Made by a program: the position numbers and the translations under genes
The notes under the pieces: model-generated
Database searches by the model: none
What the model was told of the DNA's origin: nothing
Seen by the model: only the letters and a program-made list of their open reading frames with translations
Assembly (NCBI GenBank): GCA_030447645.1
Contig: JAUJOM010000018.1
Span: 20,033-74,160, forward strand
DNA length: 54,128 nucleotides
Origin: Longimicrobiaceae bacterium
GTDB lineage: Bacteria; Gemmatimonadota; Gemmatimonadetes; Longimicrobiales; Longimicrobiaceae
Direction: 5' to 3'
Part shown: positions 32,006 to 41,019 of the stretch, piece after piece
How positions within the stretch are numbered: the first letter of the stretch is position 1
Layout: each line of letters starts with the position of its first letter

Positions 32006-32737
32006 GTGGATGCCATGCTCTTCGCGGCCGGGCTCGGTACCCGGCTGCGCCCGCTTACGGACCACACTCCCAAAGCGCTGATCGATGTTGCCGGGGTGCC
32101 GATGCTGGAGCACGTCGCCCGGCGGCTGGTTGCCGCGGGAGCCGACCGGCTCGTCATCAACACCTTCCACCTCGCCGAGCAGGTCGAGCGCTTCGTGGAG
32201 GAGCGTGGGGGCTTCGGAGCTGAAACGCGGATCTCGCGGGAAGAAGGGGAGATTCTGGACACGGGAGGCGGGCTGCTCCATGCGGCGCCCCTCTTCCGCC
32301 AGGCCGCACCCTTTTTCGTGCACAACGCCGACATCCTTACCGACCTGCCGCTGGGTGAGATGTACCAGGCGCACAGCGGGCACCAGCCGCTCGCGACACT
32401 GGCGGTGATGCAGCGTACTACAGGCCGGCGACTGCTCTTTGATGCTGAGGGGTTGTTTGGGCGCGTGGACGACGCCAGGGGGCTGCGGATTCAGGCACGA
32501 GAACCCGTCGGGTCGGTGGAAGAGCTGGCTTTTGGAGGAATTCACGTGGTTTCGCCCGAGATCTTCAGCCTGATCACAGAGCGTGGAGTGTTCTCGATTC
32601 TGGACCCATACCTGCGCTTGGCGGGTGAGGGACACACGATTCGGCCATTTCGGATTGACGGTTGCATGTGGCTGGACATCGGCAAGCCAGAACAGCTGGA
32701 AGCGGCGCGTACCCTGATGAGGAGAAGCAAGGAATGA
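32006..32737 (+). CDS. MurU-like sugar-1-phosphate nucleotidyltransferase
   Basis: 243 residues. LFAAGLGTRLRPLTDHTPKAL is the nucleotidyltransferase signature with the catalytic Arg and Lys; VHNADILTDLP gives the metal-binding Asp, and MWLDIGKPEQLEAA the C-terminal end typical of this family. Size and position after an AmgK-like kinase fit MurU, which makes UDP-MurNAc from MurNAc-1-phosphate and bypasses MurA. The GTG start lies 3 bp after the kinase stop. Other sugar specificities (GlmU-like, mannose-1-phosphate) cannot be excluded by sequence alone. Confidence 0.85.
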   Translation: MDAMLFAAGLGTRLRPLTDHTPKALIDVAGVPMLEHVARRLVAAGADRLVINTFHLAEQVERFVEERGGFGAETRISREEGEILDTGGGLLHAAPLFRQAAPFFVHNADILTDLPLGEMYQAHSGHQPLATLAVMQRTTGRRLLFDAEGLFGRVDDARGLRIQAREPVGSVEELAFGGIHVVSPEIFSLITERGVFSILDPYLRLAGEGHTIRPFRIDGCMWLDIGKPEQLEAARTLMRRSKE

Positions 32738-33276
32738 GAACAATCCTGCTGCTGGGCCTGCCACTCGGGTTGATTGCGTGTGGCCGAGGAGCCGACAACA
32801 TCAACACGGATCGGCAGAACCTGGCCGTCACAGCAGATACGAGCTCGGCTTACGGCAATCCGAATGTCGCCGCACCGATGACGCGGGTGCCGGATAACGG
32901 CCAGAACATGACGGTGGCCGGGCAGCTCAGGGAAGTCAACAACTCCGGCGTGCAAGGGAGCCTGAGCCTTACCGCGATTCCTACGGGGACAAGAGTCCTG
33001 TTGAGCGTCAGCAATGTTCAGCCGGGAAGTACCCTTGAGATTGCCCTGGAGCCTGGCAGGTGCGGTACGCCGAGTCAGGGGAGCAACGTGGTGGGGACGA
33101 TGCAGATCGATGGGACCGGGAGCGGGAGCACCACCGTTGATGCACCAATCCCGGCAACCACCGTGATGAACGGGGAGCACTTGCTGGTGGTGAAGACGCC
33201 GCAGGCGGGCCCGGCCACGCCCCCGCTCGGCTGCGCCGACATCCCCCGGAACACACCCGGACAGCCGGGAAGCTGA
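32734..33276 (+). CDS. Lipoprotein of unknown function
   Basis: 180 residues; signal MRTILLLGLPLGLIAC with lipobox. The ATGA overlap with the MurU-like gene shows coupling. The mature domain is beta-rich with two Cys (GRCGTPSQGS, LGCADIP) spaced as in the disulfide of Cu,Zn superoxide dismutase-like folds, and LTAIPTGTRVLLSVSNVQPGS, but I see no metal-binding His. A SOD-fold without metal site is a guess. Confidence 0.7.
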   Translation: MRTILLLGLPLGLIACGRGADNINTDRQNLAVTADTSSAYGNPNVAAPMTRVPDNGQNMTVAGQLREVNNSGVQGSLSLTAIPTGTRVLLSVSNVQPGSTLEIALEPGRCGTPSQGSNVVGTMQIDGTGSGSTTVDAPIPATTVMNGEHLLVVKTPQAGPATPPLGCADIPRNTPGQPGS

Positions 33277-33288
33277 ACCCCTCCGCTA

Positions 33289-34182
33289 TTACCGCTCTGG
33301 AAAGGGTGGTGGCACCGTGGCCATCACTCGCCGTGCCCCGGACACGCGCAGGCGCTGCCGCTGCTCATCCTCCCTCACCTCACTTCCTGCCCAGCGGAAG
33401 TATACCCAGGTGATGGAGAGCCACAGGCTCAGTCCACCGGGTACCCACATGATGGCACCACCGAGCTGCTGGTCGGTCAGGGTGGAGATCCCCCAGATCC
33501 GCGGCGCTTCCGCATACCAGGTGTACAGCACCGTGCCCGAGTAGGTGATCATCGCCGCCACCACCATCATCGGAATGCCCAGCACGAACAGGTAGATCAT
33601 CTGCAGCGGTGCCGACAAACGAGGCAGCTCCGGGAGCGGGCTCATGATCGGCCACCACATGACAAAGCCCGTCGCCATGATCATCAGGTGCATGGCTACG
33701 TGCACATCGTGGTTGCGCATCATCAGATCATACGCGCCGGGGACGTGCCAGGCCGCGAAGATGGCGTTGTTCAGCGCGAAGGCGACCACGGGGAAGGTGA
33801 GTATGCGAGCCACCCACTCGATGGGCCGGATTTTGATCACCGGGCGCAGCATCCAGTCCGGGATGCCAGCCAGCAGGAAAGGCGGCATCAGCAGGATGAG
33901 CAGCAGGTGCTGCACCATGTGGGCGCTGAACAGGAAGTAGTCGCTCAGGTCATGCAGCGGCCCCTGCAGCGCCAGGAACATGATCACCATTCCAGTGGCA
34001 AAGCTGGCGAGCATGCGGGGCGGTACCGGGTGTGATCCGGGAAAGTGGTGCCGCAAAGGGCCGACCAGCAGCGCGTACACCCCACCGAACGCAAGCCACC
34101 CCACCAGAAATGATGGATAAACCGCGAACTCCGTCCAGGAAAACGCGCGGTTGTGAAGCAGGGCAAGGAGGGGCACAATCAC
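33289..34182 (-). CDS. ctaG: caa3-type cytochrome oxidase assembly factor CtaG
   Basis: 297 residues with seven or so membrane helices. FSAHMVQHLLLILLMPPFLLAGIP (His-rich helix, quoted in part) and NAIFAAWHVPGAYD are typical of the caa3_CtaG family, needed for copper insertion into the caa3 oxidase. It is the last gene of the ctaCDEFG operon, 16 bp after ctaF, and converges on the lipoprotein gene. Confidence 0.9.
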   Translation of the reverse strand: MIVPLLALLHNRAFSWTEFAVYPSFLVGWLAFGGVYALLVGPLRHHFPGSHPVPPRMLASFATGMVIMFLALQGPLHDLSDYFLFSAHMVQHLLLILLMPPFLLAGIPDWMLRPVIKIRPIEWVARILTFPVVAFALNNAIFAAWHVPGAYDLMMRNHDVHVAMHLMIMATGFVMWWPIMSPLPELPRLSAPLQMIYLFVLGIPMMVVAAMITYSGTVLYTWYAEAPRIWGISTLTDQQLGGAIMWVPGGLSLWLSITWVYFRWAGSEVREDEQRQRLRVSGARRVMATVPPPFPER

Positions 34183-34198
34183 TTCAAATCTACTCCAG

Positions 34199-34549
34199 CT
34201 AAATCAGTTTGTACGTGTTCCCCTGCTGCCCAAGGACGTGGTACAACACGAAGAGCGCGGCGATCGCCAGCGTCGCCAGGGCGGCCGGGAACAGGAACAC
34301 GCCGGTAAATACCCGGCTGTCGAACTTGAGGTGCATGTAGAACATCACCACCAGGATGAACTTGGCAGCCGAGAGCACACTGATCACCAGGGCTGCGGTG
34401 CCGGGTGCGAAGGTGCCATTCTCTTCCAGCACGTAACCCCCGATTTCCAGGAGTGTCAGCACCGTCAGGACGATGCCGATCAGGATGTACGTCCGGTTCG
34501 TCGGGTGGTCGTGGATGTCGTGCTCGACTTCGTGAGTTTCACTGGTCAT
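34199..34549 (-). CDS. ctaF: Cytochrome c oxidase subunit IV
   Basis: About 116 residues, His/Glu-rich N terminus (HEVEHDIHDHP) and three membrane helices, including AAKFILVVMFYMHLKFD, the subunit IV (COX4/CyoD-like) signature. AGGTAA placed 7 nt before the ATG at 34549 favours that start; the GTG at 34555 is also possible. It lies between ctaE and ctaG in the operon. Confidence 0.9.
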   Translation of the reverse strand: MTSETHEVEHDIHDHPTNRTYILIGIVLTVLTLLEIGGYVLEENGTFAPGTAALVISVLSAAKFILVVMFYMHLKFDSRVFTGVFLFPAALATLAIAALFVLYHVLGQQGNTYKLI

Positions 34550-34556
34550 TTTCACG

Positions 34557-35198
34557 TTACCTGATCAAGTAAACGAGAGGGAAGATCACGATCCAGATCA
34601 CGTCCACGAAGTGCCAGTACAGGCCGGCGATCTCCACCGTGATGGATTTCTCGGGTCCGATCCGCCCCCGGTGCACGAGCAGGGCAAGGGTCAACAGGTA
34701 GATCACCCCGGCGGTAACGTGCGCTCCGTGGAATCCGGTGAGCGTAAAGAAAGTCGCCCCGAACAGGTTGGTGCTGAGCTTCAGGCCTGCATGGTAAAAG
34801 TGGTTGAACTCATAGACCTGAAAGCCGAGAAATGTCGCCCCGAGCGCGGCGGTGATGATCAGCCAGTTGCGGCCCCAGGCCCGATCGCCCCGTTGTACCG
34901 CTGACAGGGCGAGCACCATCGCCACGCTGCTCATCAGCAGAATGAAGGTGCTGAGCGAGGTCAGCGGGATGTCCAGAATGCCCTCGTAGGCCTGGCCGTT
35001 CACCACCGTGTCGTGCGGATATGGTGGGACGCGGCTGGCACCCTTGTACACCATGTAGGTGGCGATCAGGGTGCCGAAGAGCAGGCATTCCGAGCCGATA
35101 AAGGTCCAGAACGCCAGCTTGCGGCTATCGACACCGGTGCTGGTATCGAGGTGGTCCGGATGCGCGTCCGGGAGCGTTGCTGCTGCTGCGTGATCCAC
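34557..35198 (-). CDS. ctaE: Cytochrome c oxidase subunit III
   Basis: About 213 residues. LAFWTFIGSECLLFGTLIATY and FYHAGLKLSTNLFGATFFTLTGFHGAHV contain the conserved Glu and His of subunit III; the end LYWHFVDVIWIVIFPLVYL is canonical. The five-helix short form lacks the first two helices, as in many bacterial caa3 enzymes. The GTG at 35198 sits 19 bp after the ctaD stop; the open frame to 35285 overlaps ctaD and is not needed. Confidence 0.92.
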   Translation of the reverse strand: MDHAAAATLPDAHPDHLDTSTGVDSRKLAFWTFIGSECLLFGTLIATYMVYKGASRVPPYPHDTVVNGQAYEGILDIPLTSLSTFILLMSSVAMVLALSAVQRGDRAWGRNWLIITAALGATFLGFQVYEFNHFYHAGLKLSTNLFGATFFTLTGFHGAHVTAGVIYLLTLALLVHRGRIGPEKSITVEIAGLYWHFVDVIWIVIFPLVYLIR

Positions 35199-35217
35199 GA
35201 TCTCAAGATCCTTTCGC

Positions 35218-37173
35218 TCAGTGGTCGTGGCCCGGCTCCAGCGCGAAGCCAAAGATTCCGACAAGCGTGGTGACGAAGCCCACAAAGGACAGGTACCACA
35301 GGTTGTGCAGCGGACCGGTCACATGCCGGAAGATCAGCGCCCCAAAGAGCAGACTGATGCCGAACCCCAGGATGATCGGCCAGTAGGACGGGGGCGGCAG
35401 GTGAATGTGGTCCGCATGAGCCTCCGATGGATCCATCAGGCTCGGCTCATCAGGAAACTCCATCTCGGCCACCCTGGTGCCGCCAAGCGTGATCGTGTCC
35501 ATGCCTTCCTGCGCCCTTCCGTGCGGAATCCCCCCCTGCTTGCTGGAATCCTCCTCCCAAAGCGGCATGCGGCTACGCACCGTCGGGATCTCCAGGAAGT
35601 TGTAGTCCGGCGGGGGCGAGGGTATCGACCATTCCAGCGTGGGGGCACCCCATGGGTTCGGGCCGGCGAGCTGGCCCCGCTTCCAGGAGCGGACCAGGTT
35701 CCACGTCAGCACCAGGGTGGAGATCGCGATCAGGTACGCCCCGACGGTCGCGAGCAGGTTCATGCCGTTGAAGCCGAGATCCGCCGAGAAGGTAAAGATC
35801 CGCCGCGGCATGCCGTACAGCCCCAGGAAGTGCATGGGGAAGAAGGTCAAATTCATCCCCACCATCGTTCCCCAAAAATGGATCTGGCCAAGTCGCTCGT
35901 CCAGCAGCCGGCCGCTGACCTTGGGGAACCAGTAGTACATCCCGGCCCACAGCCCCAGCACCGTCCCGCCGAAGAACACGTAATGGAGGTGGGCGACGAC
36001 GAAGTAGGTGTCCGTCTGCTGCAGGTCCGCCGGGGCGGCCGAGTGCATCACCCCGGAGATCCCACCGATGGTGAACATCAGAATGAAGCCAACCGCGAAC
36101 AGCATGGAGGTGGTGAACCGGATCGAGCCGCCCCACATGGTGGCCAGGAAGTTGAAGACCTTGACCCCCGTGGGGATGGCGATCAGCATGGTGCTCACCG
36201 CGAAGAAGCTTTCCGCGATCGGTCCGAGCCCGACCGCGAACTGGTGGTGGCTCCACACTCCCCAGCCGAGCCAGGCGATCAAGATTCCGGAGAAGACCAC
36301 CACGTTGTAGCCGAACAGCGGCTTGCGGCTGAAGGTGGGGATCACATCGGAGACCATGCCGAGCATAGGCACGATCAGGATGTACACCTCCGGGTGGCCG
36401 AACATCCAGAAGAGGTGCTGCCAGAGTACCGGGTCGCCACCCTTGCTGGGATCGAAAAACATCGTCCCAAAGAACCGGTCGAAGAGAAGCTGCGTGACGG
36501 CGATGGTGAAGATCGCCATGGCGGTCACGATCAGCACCGACGTCACCAGTGCCATCCAGGTGAACACCGGCATGCGGAGCAGCCGCATACCAGGAGCACG
36601 CAGGTTGAGGATGGTGACGATGAAGTTGAGGGACGCGATGATGGACGCGAGACCCAGGACCTGCAGGCCCAGGACGTAGAAGTCCACGTTCACGCCCTGG
36701 GAGTACGCCGGCTCCGTCAGGTTCGCGTAGGCGAACCAGCCGACGTTGGGTGCCAGCCGGAGAAACCAGCTGCTGATCAGGAAAAGCGCCCCAAACAGGT
36801 AGATCCAGTAGGAGAGCGCGTTGAGCCGCGGGAAAGCAACGTCGCGTGCCCCGATCTGCAGGGGGACAATGTAATTAAAGAACGCGGAGGTGAGCGGCAT
36901 CAGCGCCAGGAAAATCATCGTCAGCGCGTGCATCGTGAACATCTGGTTGTACACGTCCGCGCCGAGAAAATTATTCTCCGGTACCGCCAGCTGCGTACGG
37001 ATCAGCACGGCCTGCAGCCCCCCGATCAGGAAAAAAAGAAAGGCGGTGACGCCGTACATGATGCCGATCCGCTTGTGATCGACGGTGGTAATCCAGCTCC
37101 AGAGTCCCGTTTCTGACGGCGCCGGCCCGGGAGCGGCTGCCGGAGCAGGGATTGTGTGTGTCGTTGTGGACAT
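35218..37173 (-). CDS. ctaD: Cytochrome c oxidase subunit I (caa3, A1-type)
   Basis: 651 residues, 12 core helices plus two C-terminal ones (PSYWPIILGFGISLLFG, LWYLSFVGFVTTLVGIFGF). Heme-copper ligands: MFTMHALTMIF, FGHPEVYILI (CuB His, cross-linked Tyr, and the Glu of A1-type proton channels), VWSHHQF and VVAHLHYVFFGG. It reduces O2 and pumps protons. A long loop with MDTITLGGTRVAEMEFPDEP precedes the last helices. The frame is intact over nearly 2 kb. It follows ctaC by a few bases. Confidence 0.96.
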   Translation of the reverse strand: MSTTTHTIPAPAAAPGPAPSETGLWSWITTVDHKRIGIMYGVTAFLFFLIGGLQAVLIRTQLAVPENNFLGADVYNQMFTMHALTMIFLALMPLTSAFFNYIVPLQIGARDVAFPRLNALSYWIYLFGALFLISSWFLRLAPNVGWFAYANLTEPAYSQGVNVDFYVLGLQVLGLASIIASLNFIVTILNLRAPGMRLLRMPVFTWMALVTSVLIVTAMAIFTIAVTQLLFDRFFGTMFFDPSKGGDPVLWQHLFWMFGHPEVYILIVPMLGMVSDVIPTFSRKPLFGYNVVVFSGILIAWLGWGVWSHHQFAVGLGPIAESFFAVSTMLIAIPTGVKVFNFLATMWGGSIRFTTSMLFAVGFILMFTIGGISGVMHSAAPADLQQTDTYFVVAHLHYVFFGGTVLGLWAGMYYWFPKVSGRLLDERLGQIHFWGTMVGMNLTFFPMHFLGLYGMPRRIFTFSADLGFNGMNLLATVGAYLIAISTLVLTWNLVRSWKRGQLAGPNPWGAPTLEWSIPSPPPDYNFLEIPTVRSRMPLWEEDSSKQGGIPHGRAQEGMDTITLGGTRVAEMEFPDEPSLMDPSEAHADHIHLPPPSYWPIILGFGISLLFGALIFRHVTGPLHNLWYLSFVGFVTTLVGIFGFALEPGHDH

Positions 37174-37176
37174 GAG

Positions 37177-38202
37177 CTATTCCAGCGTTTGAAGGTACGC
37201 GACGATGTACCCGATATCTTGTTCGCTCAGCTGAGGCATCGCCGGCATCCTGGAACCAGGCTTGACTGCGGGGGCGTTGCGAACCCAGGCAGCCAGGTTA
37301 TGGGCGTTGTTCTCCAGGATTCCCGCGGCCAGGGTGCGGCGCTGCGCGAAGTGCGTCAGGTCGGGCCCGGTGCGACCGACCATCTGTGTTCCTTTGATGA
37401 TGTGGCAGCCGGCGCAGGCACCCTGCGTCACCTTTTGCTTGCCGATCAGGATCGCCGAGTCCAGGGGTTCCGCCGCGGGTCTGGCCTCATTCTGGATCCA
37501 GCGCGCGTAGCCCTCGGGCGTATGCACGATCAGCCGCAGCTTCATCAGCGCATGGCTCTCACCACAGAACTCGGCACACTGGCCGAGGTACACCCCCGGC
37601 TCGTTGGTGGTGAACTGAATGGAGTTGAAGTGGTTCGGGATCAGGTACCGCTTCCCGCCCATCTGGGGAACCCAGAAGTTGTGAATGACGTCTCCGCCGG
37701 TCATCCGGAAATGGATCGGCTGCCCCGTGGGGATGTGGACCTCATTGGCGGTGCGTACCGTGTCCCGCCCGCCGTTGACGGGATACTTGAACTCGAACCA
37801 CCACTGCCACCCCACCACATCGATGGTCAACGCGTTCGGCGGGGGCTTCCGCTGGGTTTCAAAGATGGTCTGCACTGTGGGCACCGCGATGATCGCGAGA
37901 ATGACCGCGGGGAAGAGTGTCCACGCCAGCTCAAGCCGGGTATTGCCGTGGACCTGGTCTGGATCCGGCTGCTCCGGGCGGTGGCGGAAGCGTAGCGAGA
38001 TGTACGCAATCAACCCGAACACCAGCAGGCCTACCCCGATTCCGAGATAAAGCGTCAGGTTCTGCAGGTCGAGCAGAGTGCGGGCAAAGTCCGACTTCGG
38101 GTCGTACACCGTCATCGGGTACCGCTCCCGATCGCCTCCACCACAGGCCGTGGCGAGGAGTGCCAGGAGCGGCGCCCATCCGAGTGTTGCGCGTTGCTTC
38201 AT
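37177..38202 (-). CDS. ctaC: caa3 oxidase subunit II with CuA and fused cytochrome c domain
   Basis: About 341 residues from the ATG at 38202: lipoprotein signal (LLALLATAC), two membrane helices, the CuA domain (VVGWQWWFEFKYP, VPQMGGKRYLIPNH, GQCAEFCGESHALM with both Cys, Glu, His, Met) and a C-terminal class I cytochrome c (GACAGCHIIKG, with axial Met in SRMPAMPQLS). The fusion defines the enzyme as caa3-type. First gene of the operon ctaC-D-E-F-G. In-frame upstream codons to 38508 are unlikely to be coding. Confidence 0.95.
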   Translation of the reverse strand: MKQRATLGWAPLLALLATACGGGDRERYPMTVYDPKSDFARTLLDLQNLTLYLGIGVGLLVFGLIAYISLRFRHRPEQPDPDQVHGNTRLELAWTLFPAVILAIIAVPTVQTIFETQRKPPPNALTIDVVGWQWWFEFKYPVNGGRDTVRTANEVHIPTGQPIHFRMTGGDVIHNFWVPQMGGKRYLIPNHFNSIQFTTNEPGVYLGQCAEFCGESHALMKLRLIVHTPEGYARWIQNEARPAAEPLDSAILIGKQKVTQGACAGCHIIKGTQMVGRTGPDLTHFAQRRTLAAGILENNAHNLAAWVRNAPAVKPGSRMPAMPQLSEQDIGYIVAYLQTLE

Positions 38203-38382
38203 GCGAGCAGTGTCTACAGGATGCAGGGGCTCGGGCATCAATCCGACGGGAATCGGCATATCATACGCAGGCCACGAGCCCCGCGCCAGACCCGCTAATC
38301 TACTCCGCACGGGAGCTTTTTGTCTGTCGGGAAGACCACCACAAGCTCGCTCGCCCCTTGCCTGCAGGGTTACTGTTGACCC

Positions 38383-40290
38383 ATGGCGACCCACCGACCT
38401 CCTCGTCCCACCACTGCCCCGAAGGTCAAGGACGCACCTACTTGGACCGATCGGTTCCGGGCGATGCGCAACCTCCCGCCGTTTCTGCGGATGGTATGGG
38501 GAACGCATCGTGGCTACGCCGCTGGCATCGGGGTGCTCCGGCTATTCCGCGCCTTCATTCCGCTTGCCACGCTCTGGATCGGCAAGCTGCTGGTGGACGC
38601 GGTGGTGGAAGCCACCCGGACGGGCGTGCCCGACTGGAGCCGCATCGCCACTCTGGTGGGAGCGGAGCTCGCAATCATCGTGCTTGGGGAGGTGGCCGCG
38701 CGCAGCGGTACACTGCTGGAGTCGCTGCTCGGAGATCTTTTTTCAAACCGGCTGAGCGTACGCCTGATGGAGCACGCCGCCGAGCTGGACCTGCAGCACT
38801 TCGAGGACCCCGAGTTCTACGACCGCCTGGAGCGTGCGCGGCGGCAGACCGTCGGCCGGATCGCGCTGCTCAGCCAGTTGCTGGGCCTCGCCCAGGACGC
38901 GCTTACCCTGCTCACCCTGATCGGTACCCTGCTGGCGTTTTCGCCGCTGCTCTTTGTCCTGCTCGTTGTCGCCGTGCTTCCGGGTTTCGTGGGTGAAACG
39001 CACTTTGCCGCGCTCAGCTACTCCCTGCTCTACCAGTGGACGCCGGAGCGGCGCAGGCTGGATTACTACCGTCTCGTGGCGGCATCGGATCGCACGGCCA
39101 AGGAGGTCAAGCTCTTCGGCCTGTCGCCCTACCTGATCGAGCAGTACCGCCTTCTCGCCGACCGCTTCTACGACCAGAACCGCCAGCTCGCGATCCGACG
39201 AAGCCTGGTGGGGACGGCGCTCGCCCTGGTATCCACGCTCGGCTACTACGCCGCCTATGCCGTGATCCTGGTTCGCACCGTACGCGGTCTGCTCACACTG
39301 GGTGACCTGACGCTGCTGACGGGCAGCTTCCAGCGCTCGCGCGACCTGATCCAGCGGCTCCTGCTGGGCACCGCCGATCTGTACGAGCAGGCGCTTTACC
39401 TGGAAGACCTTTTCGTCTTCCTTGCCATGCGCTCCGAGATCAGTGCGCCAGTCAATCCACGCCCGGTTCCCAGACCCATGCGTCAGGGGATCGAGTTCCG
39501 GGAGGTGTGGTTTCGGTATCCCATATCGCTCAAGGAAAACGGAAATGGTGCCGCGCCCCCGGCGGACGATGACAAGGCGTGGGTGCTCCGCGGAGTTTCC
39601 TTCCGCGTGAGACCGGGTGAGCGGGTGGCGCTGGTTGGAGAAAACGGCGCGGGCAAGACCACCCTGATCAAGCTGCTGATGCGCCTGTACGAGCCCACCC
39701 GAGGGGAAATCCTGCTGGATGACCATCACCTGGGCGAATACGACCCGGACGAGCTGCGGCGCGAGGTGGGGGTGATCTTCCAGGATTTCATGCGCTGGGA
39801 CATGACCGCGTCCGAAAACGTGGCGGTGGGGCGCATTGCCGCACTGGACGATCCCGAGCATGCCCGGGGGGAAATCGAGGGTGCGTCGGAGCGATCACTC
39901 GCCGCAGGTGTGATCGCGGACCTGCCGCAGCAGTACGACACCATGCTGGGACGGCGCTTCGAGGGAGGTGTGGACCTGAGCGGCGGACAGTGGCAGAAAG
40001 TAGCCCTGGCACGAGCCTACATACGGGAAGCGCAGGTGTTGATCCTGGATGAGCCCACCGCCGCGCTCGATGCCCGCGCCGAGTACGAGGTGTTCCAGCG
40101 CTTCGCGGATCTGACAGCGGGCAAGATCGCGATTCTGATCTCGCACCGCTTCAGCACCGTCCGCATGGCGGAGCACATCGTGGTGTTGGAGTACGGCCGG
40201 GTGCTGGAGGAGGGGAGCCATGAGGAGCTGCTGGCGCGGCGTGGCCGTTATGCGGAGCTTTTCGAGTTGCAGGCGGCTGGGTACCGGTAG
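38383..40290 (+). CDS. ABC exporter, fused permease and ATPase
   Basis: 635 residues: six-helix type I exporter domain (~50-340) and ATPase. Walker A GENGAGKTT, Q-loop VIFQDF, signature DLSGGQWQK, Walker B VLILDEPTAALD and H-loop ISHRFST are all present, so the ATPase should be active. It is of the MsbA/lipid-exporter class by layout; the substrate is not predictable. LKENGNGAAPPADDDKAW is an insert just before the Walker A strand. It is divergent from ctaC. Confidence 0.9.
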   Translation: MATHRPPRPTTAPKVKDAPTWTDRFRAMRNLPPFLRMVWGTHRGYAAGIGVLRLFRAFIPLATLWIGKLLVDAVVEATRTGVPDWSRIATLVGAELAIIVLGEVAARSGTLLESLLGDLFSNRLSVRLMEHAAELDLQHFEDPEFYDRLERARRQTVGRIALLSQLLGLAQDALTLLTLIGTLLAFSPLLFVLLVVAVLPGFVGETHFAALSYSLLYQWTPERRRLDYYRLVAASDRTAKEVKLFGLSPYLIEQYRLLADRFYDQNRQLAIRRSLVGTALALVSTLGYYAAYAVILVRTVRGLLTLGDLTLLTGSFQRSRDLIQRLLLGTADLYEQALYLEDLFVFLAMRSEISAPVNPRPVPRPMRQGIEFREVWFRYPISLKENGNGAAPPADDDKAWVLRGVSFRVRPGERVALVGENGAGKTTLIKLLMRLYEPTRGEILLDDHHLGEYDPDELRREVGVIFQDFMRWDMTASENVAVGRIAALDDPEHARGEIEGASERSLAAGVIADLPQQYDTMLGRRFEGGVDLSGGQWQKVALARAYIREAQVLILDEPTAALDARAEYEVFQRFADLTAGKIAILISHRFSTVRMAEHIVVLEYGRVLEEGSHEELLARRGRYAELFELQAAGYR

Positions 40291-40319
40291 TTGACACGAC
40301 TCCGTCATACCCGTACAAT
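40291..40319 (+). promoter_or_regulatory. Promoter of the toxin-antitoxin pair
   Basis: TTGACA (40291-40296), 17 bp, TACAAT (40314-40319), starting right after the ABC exporter stop. It is close to consensus, and 28 bp before the yefM ATG. Confidence 0.8.
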
Positions 40320-40346
40320 GTTTCTGGACAATTGATGGAGGATCTG

Positions 40347-40633
40347 ATGCCGATTCAAACCACCTATTCGCACGCGCGGGAAAACCTTGCCTCGCTGCTG
40401 GACAGCGTGGAGGAGGATCACGAGGTGGTCATCGTCAAGCGACGGGGGCACCGGGACGTGGCGATGATCGATGCGTCGGAGCTGCGGAGCTTGAGGAAAC
40501 CGTCCATCTGCTACGCTCTCCCACGAATGCGGTGCGTCTGCTGTCGGCGATGCAAAGTTCGGTGGAGGGGAAGGGTACCCCACTTTCGGTGGACGATCTC
40601 CGGCGGGAGATGGAACTTGGGGCGGCGCGGTAG
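40347..40633 (+). CDS. yefM: YefM/Phd-family antitoxin, one frameshift
   Basis: GGAGG six nt upstream fixes the ATG. MPIQTTYSHARENLASLLDS and EVVIVKRRGHRDVAMIDASEL are the YefM DNA-binding and dimer core; after a lost G at about 40493 the frame continues EETVHLLRSPTNAVRLL and ends VDDLRREMELGAAR, the toxin-binding tail. About 95 residues. It binds and blocks YoeB and represses its own promoter. As deposited, the frame runs on into the toxin and looks like one fused protein, which is an artefact. Confidence 0.85.
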
Positions 40634-40664
40634 GCCTGCCGAGCCCCGGCGTCGGAGTGCCCTC

Positions 40665-40907
40665 ATGCAGGCGCAGTTCCGCGAAGACCTGCGCTTTTGG
40701 ATCGGGGAGGACCCCCGGGTGGCCGAGCGGTTGATGCGGATCGTTGAGGAAACGCTTCGTGATCCGTTCGCGGGGCTCGGCAAGCCGGAGCCGCTGAAAC
40801 ACGCCCTCGCCGGAGCCTGGTCCCGCCGCCTCACCGGCGAACACCGCGTGGTGTACCGTGTCACCGACGAGGCAGTGGACTTCCTCCAGGCACGCTATCA
40901 CTACTGA
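40665..40907 (+). CDS. yoeB: YoeB/Txe-family mRNA endoribonuclease toxin
   Basis: About 80 residues from the ATG at 40665. FREDLRFWIGEDPR, GKPEPLKHALAGAWSRRLTGEH and the C terminus FLQARYHY match YoeB, including the Arg and terminal His-Tyr of the active site. YoeB cuts mRNA in the ribosomal A site. It lies 31 bp after the antitoxin stop. A slightly longer N terminus may be hidden by an indel, since relatives carry a few residues before the helix. Confidence 0.85.
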   Translation: MQAQFREDLRFWIGEDPRVAERLMRIVEETLRDPFAGLGKPEPLKHALAGAWSRRLTGEHRVVYRVTDEAVDFLQARYHY

Positions 40908-41019
40908 TCTCTAATCCCCGTGTTCGATAACCGCTCTCTCTTCTCCGACCACTCTCTGCCCGTGAGGCCGACCGTTGATGAACAGGGCGTCCACCGCCCC
41001 GCCTGTGTAGGGTGCTTTG

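Noticed and set aside
32734..33276. Cu,Zn superoxide dismutase
   Set aside because: Size, beta-rich character and cysteine placement are suggestive, but the metal-binding histidines are missing.
35221..37116. 631-residue open frame on the plus strand opposite ctaD
   Set aside because: It mirrors the codons of the conserved subunit I gene, has His/Asp/Gly-biased composition with no recognisable domain, and is a known effect of high GC content.
40332..40907. Single 191-residue frame that looks like an antitoxin-toxin fusion
   Set aside because: A lost G near 40493 joins the two frames; the repaired antitoxin has its own tail and stop at 40633, and the toxin its own start.
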